NCBI GenBank assembly: GCA_948567375.1
Contig: OX419755.1
Span: 23,824,517-23,888,516, forward strand
Reading direction: 5' to 3'
From: Lunularia cruciata
Taxonomy: Eukaryota; Streptophyta; Marchantiopsida; Lunulariales; Lunulariaceae
Length of the DNA stretch: 64,000 nt
Both the position numbers and the translations under genes were made by a program. Of this stretch, positions 59,776 through 64,000 are shown one piece after another (the first letter of the stretch is position 1; the number at the start of each line of letters is the position of its first letter). The notes under the pieces were generated by a model. That model ran no database searches and was not told the DNA's origin. It saw nothing but the letters and a program-made list of their open reading frames with translations.

Positions 59776-60018
59776 TCACATAGTAGCAGCTCCACCAGAA
59801 GAGCCACATAACATACACCTCAAGCCTACACGTACAAGTGCCAAGCTTGGGTCCATAGTACCATCAATGTTTGGGAGGTGGCATGGCGCACAATTGCGCA
59901 CATGATCCTTCCAAACAACACCATCATGTCCTTCTAACACAAGGACTCCAAATGGCAAAACCTCGCGCACTCTTAAGATAGTGCGGCCTGTAGAAACATC
60001 AAGTGTCGTCGGTGCTGT
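59776..60018 (-). pseudogene. Polyprotein C-terminus with PHD-like start
   Basis: After the integrase tail the frame reads REVLPFGVLVLEGHDG, CAPCHLPNIDGTMDPSLALV and CMLCGSSGGAATM, then TGA. C-x-x-C-G-x-x-x-G-A-A-T-M followed by L-x-C-D is how PHD fingers begin in gypsy polyproteins I recall from green algae. PHD fingers read histone tails. Only two of the eight zinc ligands remain, because the deletion that truncated the LTR removed the rest. The assignment is therefore tentative. Confidence 0.45.
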
Positions 60019-61254
60019 CTACTGTAGATATACATAGTCGCCGGGATGAAATTGATGGATCGAGGGTCTATAACCTCCTCCTCGAATGGTAGCATAGCGT
60101 AAAGTATCTCTATGCTGAGCAATCGCCAAGTTCTCAAAGGCCATCGGCATCACTCTCCAAAAGATCTCTGCCCGCTGAGAACATGCGCTCATCCATACAT
60201 CGGGGTCATCCAAGTCCAAAACTACAGTAGCATCTCAACGAATGGCTGCAGGTAAATCTGGATCTCGTCCATAGAGTAGAAAGTATGGAGAGAAGGATGC
60301 TAAGGAGGCTTGCCGGCTGAACCGATAGCCCATGGCCAACCAAGGTAACTGGAGATCCCAATCTCCCAAGTGGCCTCTCTACAAACCATACTTTCGCAAT
60401 CCTCTCTTCACCGTCTGAACCACTCTCTTTGCTAAGCCATCTGCCTTAGGGTGATCTCGGGATGTAGTACGATGATCAATCAAAGCCTTGTCACATAAGA
60501 CCTGAAACTCTCCCAAGAACTCTGTACCCTGATCAGTCAAAACCTCAGCTAGTGCACCAAAATGACTAAGAACTCGATCCAGGAACGAGTAAGCTGTCCC
60601 TTCACTAGACTTGTCAGGAAGTGCCACCAACTCAATCCACTTGGAGAAGTGCTCCACCATCACCAAAACATACCGATGATGTCTCACAGTCAACGGTAAA
60701 GGTCCGGCAAAGTCCAAACTCCAACGGTAACCCAATCCCATGATAGGTAATGGGTGTAACTGTGGCGTAGGAGCATTGAATGATGCTCTAACTCGGTCAC
60801 AAACCACACATCTGGCAACAAACTGCTGTACCTCAGTCTGCATACCGCGCCACCAATAATGACTCTGGAGTAAGCTATATGTACGCTTTACTCCAAAATG
60901 TCCTAGCTCCTCATGAGCATGACGGACCAACTGTGGTCTCTATGATGGAAGTGGTACTACTCGCACTCTACCATCCTCCCATACACGCAAAAGGTGTCTA
61001 CCCTCCAATCTGAACCGTCTGGCTCGCTGAAGAACACGGTCTCTCTCCTTGGCCCCAATTGTGCCACCCACAACACCAGTGCAAAGATAGTCCATCACTA
61101 AGACATCGTCATGAATGTCTCGCTGAACTGTACCAATATCTTCACTCTTTGGATCTATGACCTCAATAACTCCTCCTGTATGCGCTGAGAGAGATACCAC
61201 CAAAGTCTCTGCAAACATACACAGAAAGGCCGATGCATGCCAACCTGGCACCAT
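60019..61254 (-). pseudogene. Integrase of the methyltransferase element
   Basis: Zinc-binding domain: RHAHEELGHFG, YSLLQSHYWWRGM and QQFVARCVVCDRV (HHCC intact, about 60925-60800). Catalytic core: RWSLDFAGPLP (first Asp, near 60715), FSKWIELVALPDKS, AEVLTDQGTEFLGEF (second Asp, near 60535), then HPKADGLAKRVVQTVKRGL. The family reads G-L-A-E-R here, so the third acid is Lys (AAG, 60427-60429). C-terminal part: DVWMSACSQRAEIFWRV, then GDYVYLQ. The N-terminal 61254-60943 links RNase H to the integrase. A +1/-1 shift near 61275 separates this frame from RT. Stops at 60940, 60379 and 60235. Confidence 0.88.
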
Positions 61255-61382
61255 CTCCTCATCTGATTACCATGCCAACGTGCTCCGGTCTGATCCTGCT
61301 GGCTGGGACATGGGTTTCTACTCAACCCATCTGCATCACGGTTCACCACTCCAGGTCTGTGAACAACCGTGAAATCATACTC

Positions 61383-62681
61383 CTATAAAATCAGAGCCCA
61401 TCGTGCAAGCTTCCCTGAAAGCTTGTCGGACTCCATCAACCACTTCAGCGGCTGATGATCAGTGATGAGAGTGAAGGGGTTACCAAATAGGTAACATCGG
61501 AAATGTGCTACTGCCCAAACTGCTGCCAAGCACTCTCCCTCATATGAACTATACTTCGCCTCCGCTGAATTGTTGGAGTGACTAGCATAGGCCACCACAA
61601 ACTCCTTCTCCTCATCATCATGCTGGGTGAGCACCGCTCCAAGCCCCAACATACTCCAATCAGTGTGAACCTGAAATGGTCGTCCCCTGATCGGTCTCCT
61701 CAAAATAGGAGCAGATGTCAACCTCTCCTTGAGCTCTACAAAAGCTCTCTCCTGCTCATCTCCCCAACACCACTCCTGTGTAAGCTTGGTCAGCTTTGTC
61801 AAGGCCTTGGCAATGGCGCTAAATCCTCTAACATAGCGGCGATAGAAGTTCGCCAACCCAAGGAATGCTCGCACTCTGCTCACATCCGTAGGCCGAGGAA
61901 TACGTGCAATAGCCTCCACCTTGGTCTGCTGGACACCAAGTCCTCCGGGGTAGATAGTGTGACCCAAATACTCAACCTGCTCGTGGAAGAACCTACACTT
62001 CCCAGGATGTAGTTTGAGTCCATGAGATCTCAACCTCTCAAACACCTCCAACAACTGTCGCTCATGCTCCTCCACAGTTGTGCTATACACCAAAATGTCA
62101 TCAATATAGCACCGAGCAAAATCCAGTCCAGCTAGGATCCTATCCATGACCCTCTGGAACTCAGCAGGAGCGTTCTTCAACCCAAATGGTAAGAACCTCC
62201 ACTGATATAACACATCCTTGCCATGAGGATCAATAGCCCAAAATGCTGTCTTGGACTTATCTTCCTCCCTGATCGGCAACTAATGATATCCCGCTCGAAG
62301 ATCCAAAGTACTGAAGACCTTTGCATGCCCAATCGCATCAAAAATCTCCTCCGGTGTAGGCATGGCATACCGATCAGCCCTGGTCTGTCGGTTGATAGGA
62401 CGGTAATCTCCACACATCCGCCTATCTGTATAGTTGCCATGCATATCCTTCTTGGCTGGCATCACTGTCGCTGATGCATACTCTCCATGTGAAATCTCCA
62501 CCAAACCAGCCTCAAAAAGGTCACTACTCCGGCTCTGAATCAATGTCCTCTCCATCTCACTATATCGATAAGGACGTCGGAAAACAGGTGTGTTGCTAGT
62601 CAGCTCAATCCGTATACCAGGTCCCTTCAGAGCACCCAAATCCTTCATACTGAAGGCAAAACAACTCGTGTGACTCCTCAA
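61383..62681 (-). pseudogene. Reverse transcriptase-RNase H of the methyltransferase element
   Basis: Fingers: PVFRRPYRYSEMERTLI, EISHGEYASATVMPAKKD and RMCGDYRPIN, then STLDLRAGYH and a TAG where the family has Gln. Palm: WRFLPFGLKNAPAEFQRVMD and the catalytic CYIDDILVYS (YIDD at 62108-62097). Thumb/connection: YLGHTIYPGG, AFLGLANFYRRYVRGFS. RNase H: FQVHTDWSMLGLGAVLTQHD, SYEGECLAAVWAV and ITDHQPLKWLM. It ends WALIL-TAG (Gln in the family). Catalytic residues are intact; only the stop at 62280 and the one at 61383 interrupt it. It would copy element RNA into DNA in cytoplasmic particles. Confidence 0.92.
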
Positions 62682-63116
62682 GAACCTCCAAACCCTCCGT
62701 CTTTCCTCTCCAGTAAGCTTGGGTCCAAGATCTGGCTCCCAAGTATCCTCTGTAACTGTAGTAGGAGTGGAAGACGTACTGACTGGCTGCTACACTGGGC
62801 CCTTGGGAGCAATGGTGTCATGCTCCCGACCACTAGAGGTCCCAACCTCTGTGTGAAAAACTCCCTCCACTCTGGCTGCAAGCTCCATACGTCCTTTGGC
62901 TGCATCCCATGTGGACCAAGGGTGTAATCCAAGTAGCCCACGCTCACCTGGATGGACTCCAAGTAGACCACTCTCCCTAGTAGCTATTGGATGTGTCCCA
63001 AGAATACCATGTCCACTCGGTCCATCGCCCCCAGCATGTGCCTGAATTGTCTCGATAGGCACAGGGCTCACAAGCGTCCGAGTGGTGATGCCTATCAAGC
63101 GCATCCTACGCTGCTC
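62682..63116 (-). pseudogene. Linker between methyltransferase and reverse transcriptase
   Basis: An open frame continues from the methyltransferase to TAG at 62790, then on in the same frame to RT. It contains three G-[IL]-L-G-x-H-P repeats (63008-62919), an acidic/Thr-rich stretch after the stop, and WRFLRSHTSCFAFSMKDLG, which is the usual lead-in to gypsy RT. No aspartic protease motif (D-[ST]-G) is visible here, so any protease must lie upstream, outside the window. Confidence 0.7.
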
Positions 63117-63992
63117 TGCCAAACCAAGGCTCACAATCCAGGTCAAACAGTTCAGGTCCATAGCCTGACCTAACACCTGACGCTTGGATGCCTCTGACAC
63201 TGCTGGAACAGCGGTAATACCGGTGCGAAAACCCATCGCCCGCTCTCTCTCATCAGCATTGGGCTCCACCAACTGCTGTAACTGTGAGTCCCAAACAAGT
63301 CCAGGTCCTCCCTCTCGAAAAGCATGAGAGCCTGGGAAACTCATGAGTGTGGGAAATGCAGCTCTAGGCTGTCCAACTAGGTTCACCACTGCCATAGGTG
63401 ACCTATCAGCCACTACCACTGTCTGAGACTGACGTCCAGCATCCAAGATATCATCAACAAGAATGTGATCTAGTCGCTGAATCCCATCATAACTACGCTG
63501 TAGAACCTCTCTGGGTAAAAGGTTCATCCACCAAAGACGAAGACGATGAGCCCGTGATCCCACTCTGGCTGCATCTAACAATACAGCAGGTCCCATCCAA
63601 GAATGGACCTGATGTGTACTCGCCACCACTCTAGTGCGAGAATCACCTATCAATGGAACGTTCTCCAAAAGGTAAGCTGGAGAAACAGACTGATGAACCT
63701 GGAGATGTCGTAGTATCCGTAACATCTCCCAAAACACACCAGAACGAGGATCCTGAAGACCCAAACCGCGGCCCACACGTGTATGTCCCTGACATGGCCA
63801 TCCAAAAATCACCAAGTGAATAGGCCCATGTCTCTCTAGGTCATGCGCCCCCAATAAGGAAATGTCTCTTGGTAAGGCCTTCTGGTAACCTCTGACTGCT
63901 GACATCGGTAATAACTCCGGATACCGATAGGCCAAGTGTGCCACATGATGTAGAGAGACTCGCCTAGTAGTCTTATCTCTCTCTACATACAA
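63117..63992 (-). pseudogene. C5-cytosine DNA methyltransferase domain in gypsy polyprotein
   Basis: The domain would transfer a methyl group from S-adenosylmethionine to cytosine C5 in DNA. Numbering from 63992: motif II-like YVERD (2-6), RYPELLPMSAV (23-33), motif IV VIFGWPCQGH with the catalytic Cys67 (63794-63792), GRGLGLQDPRSGVFWEMLRI (74-93), motif VI LLENVP (108-113), motif VIII GSRAHRLRLWWMNL (145-158), a target-recognition segment with FPTLMSFPGSHAF (213-225), ERERAMGF (248-255) and motif IX/X RQVLGQAMDLNCLTW (271-285). The motif order is canonical, not the rearranged order of plant DRM enzymes, and motif VIII resembles DNMT3 (A-H-R-x-R). All visible catalytic motifs are intact with no stop inside. 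Motif I (SAM binding) is beyond the window edge, so the start is unknown. Confidence 0.92.
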
Positions 63993-64000
63993 GTACCTCT

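Larger units (their letters stand above)
59459..64000 (-). mobile_element. Ty3/gypsy element encoding a DNA methyltransferase
   Basis: Minus-strand order from the window edge leftwards: C5-DNA methyltransferase (63992-63117), linker, reverse transcriptase and RNase H (62681-61385), integrase (61254-60019), a C-terminal segment with a PHD-like start (60018-59776) and a 3' LTR remnant (59756-59459). RT-RH before IN is the Ty3/gypsy order. The 5' LTR, gag, protease and the first part of the methyltransferase lie beyond the window. Methyltransferase and RT share one frame (stop at 62790), so they were one polyprotein. The copy is inactive: TAG at 62790, 62280, 61383, 60940, 60379 and 60019 (lowest coordinate of each), TGA at 60235 and 59776, and one frameshift near 61275. 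From memory, unchecked, retrotransposon-borne DNMTs are described in charophyte algae and dinoflagellates. Confidence 0.9.

Noticed and set aside
60019-62792. TAG read as glutamine (alternative code or programmed readthrough)
   Set aside because: The host MATE gene and the ASCH gene use standard stops (TAA and TAG), TGA stops and a frameshift also break the element, and the catalytic integrase acid is lost, so decay explains the TAGs.
1-64000. CRISPR arrays, bacterial operons, prophage or rRNA genes
   Set aside because: No regularly spaced repeats, ribosome-binding sites or rRNA-like stretches were seen; introns and retrotransposons show this is eukaryotic nuclear DNA.

Overview
The window looks like nuclear DNA of a streptophyte plant, most plausibly a seed-free land plant (bryophyte or lycophyte). 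The reasons are GT-AG spliced genes of land-plant type, Ty3/gypsy elements with an initiator-tRNA-type primer site, and a non-LTR reverse transcriptase family that I associate with algae, bryophytes and lycophytes. The species cannot be fixed from the sequence alone.

Two host genes stand out from a sea of decayed mobile DNA. (1) 7457-11313 (+): an eight-exon gene for a plant ASCH-domain (activating signal cointegrator-like) protein. All splice phases close, but the stretch that normally carries the ASCH core is absent between exons 2 and 3. (2) 18188-21852 (-): a complete eight-exon MATE/DTX efflux transporter whose joined exons give 511 codons including the stop.

Layout. 1-842: gypsy gag remnant (-). 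About 2.9-6.1 kb (-) and 35.4-39.4 kb (+): two oppositely oriented copies of a composite element. It holds a PIF/Harbinger-type transposase remnant, small tandem repeats, a strongly purine-biased leader and a second, unrecognised conserved ORF. A third partial copy lies at 57.2-58.95 kb. 13.2-15.76, 22.4-24.2, 27.5-30.06 (split by an LTR-like insert) and 43.04-43.87 kb: decayed copies of one non-LTR reverse-transcriptase element. Its 3' tail is also scattered as 74-90 bp insertions with target-site duplications between 30.9 and 34.7 kb. 46.1-47.5 kb: BED/hAT transposase remnant. 49.5-50.7 kb: another Harbinger-type transposase. 51.1-57.1 kb (+): a chromovirus (gag-RT-RH-IN-chromodomain) with both LTRs. 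A 553-bp solo LTR of a different element is nested in its 5' LTR.

The most notable item is at the right edge. 59459-64000 (-) is a Ty3/gypsy element whose polyprotein carries a cytosine-C5 DNA methyltransferase (DNMT) domain upstream of and in frame with the reverse transcriptase. A remnant that looks like the start of a PHD finger follows the integrase. The solo LTR at 51384-51936 belongs to this family. The copy is dead (several in-frame stops, one frameshift, a substituted integrase catalytic residue), but the visible methyltransferase motifs are intact. The 5' end (LTR, gag, SAM-binding motif I) lies outside the window.
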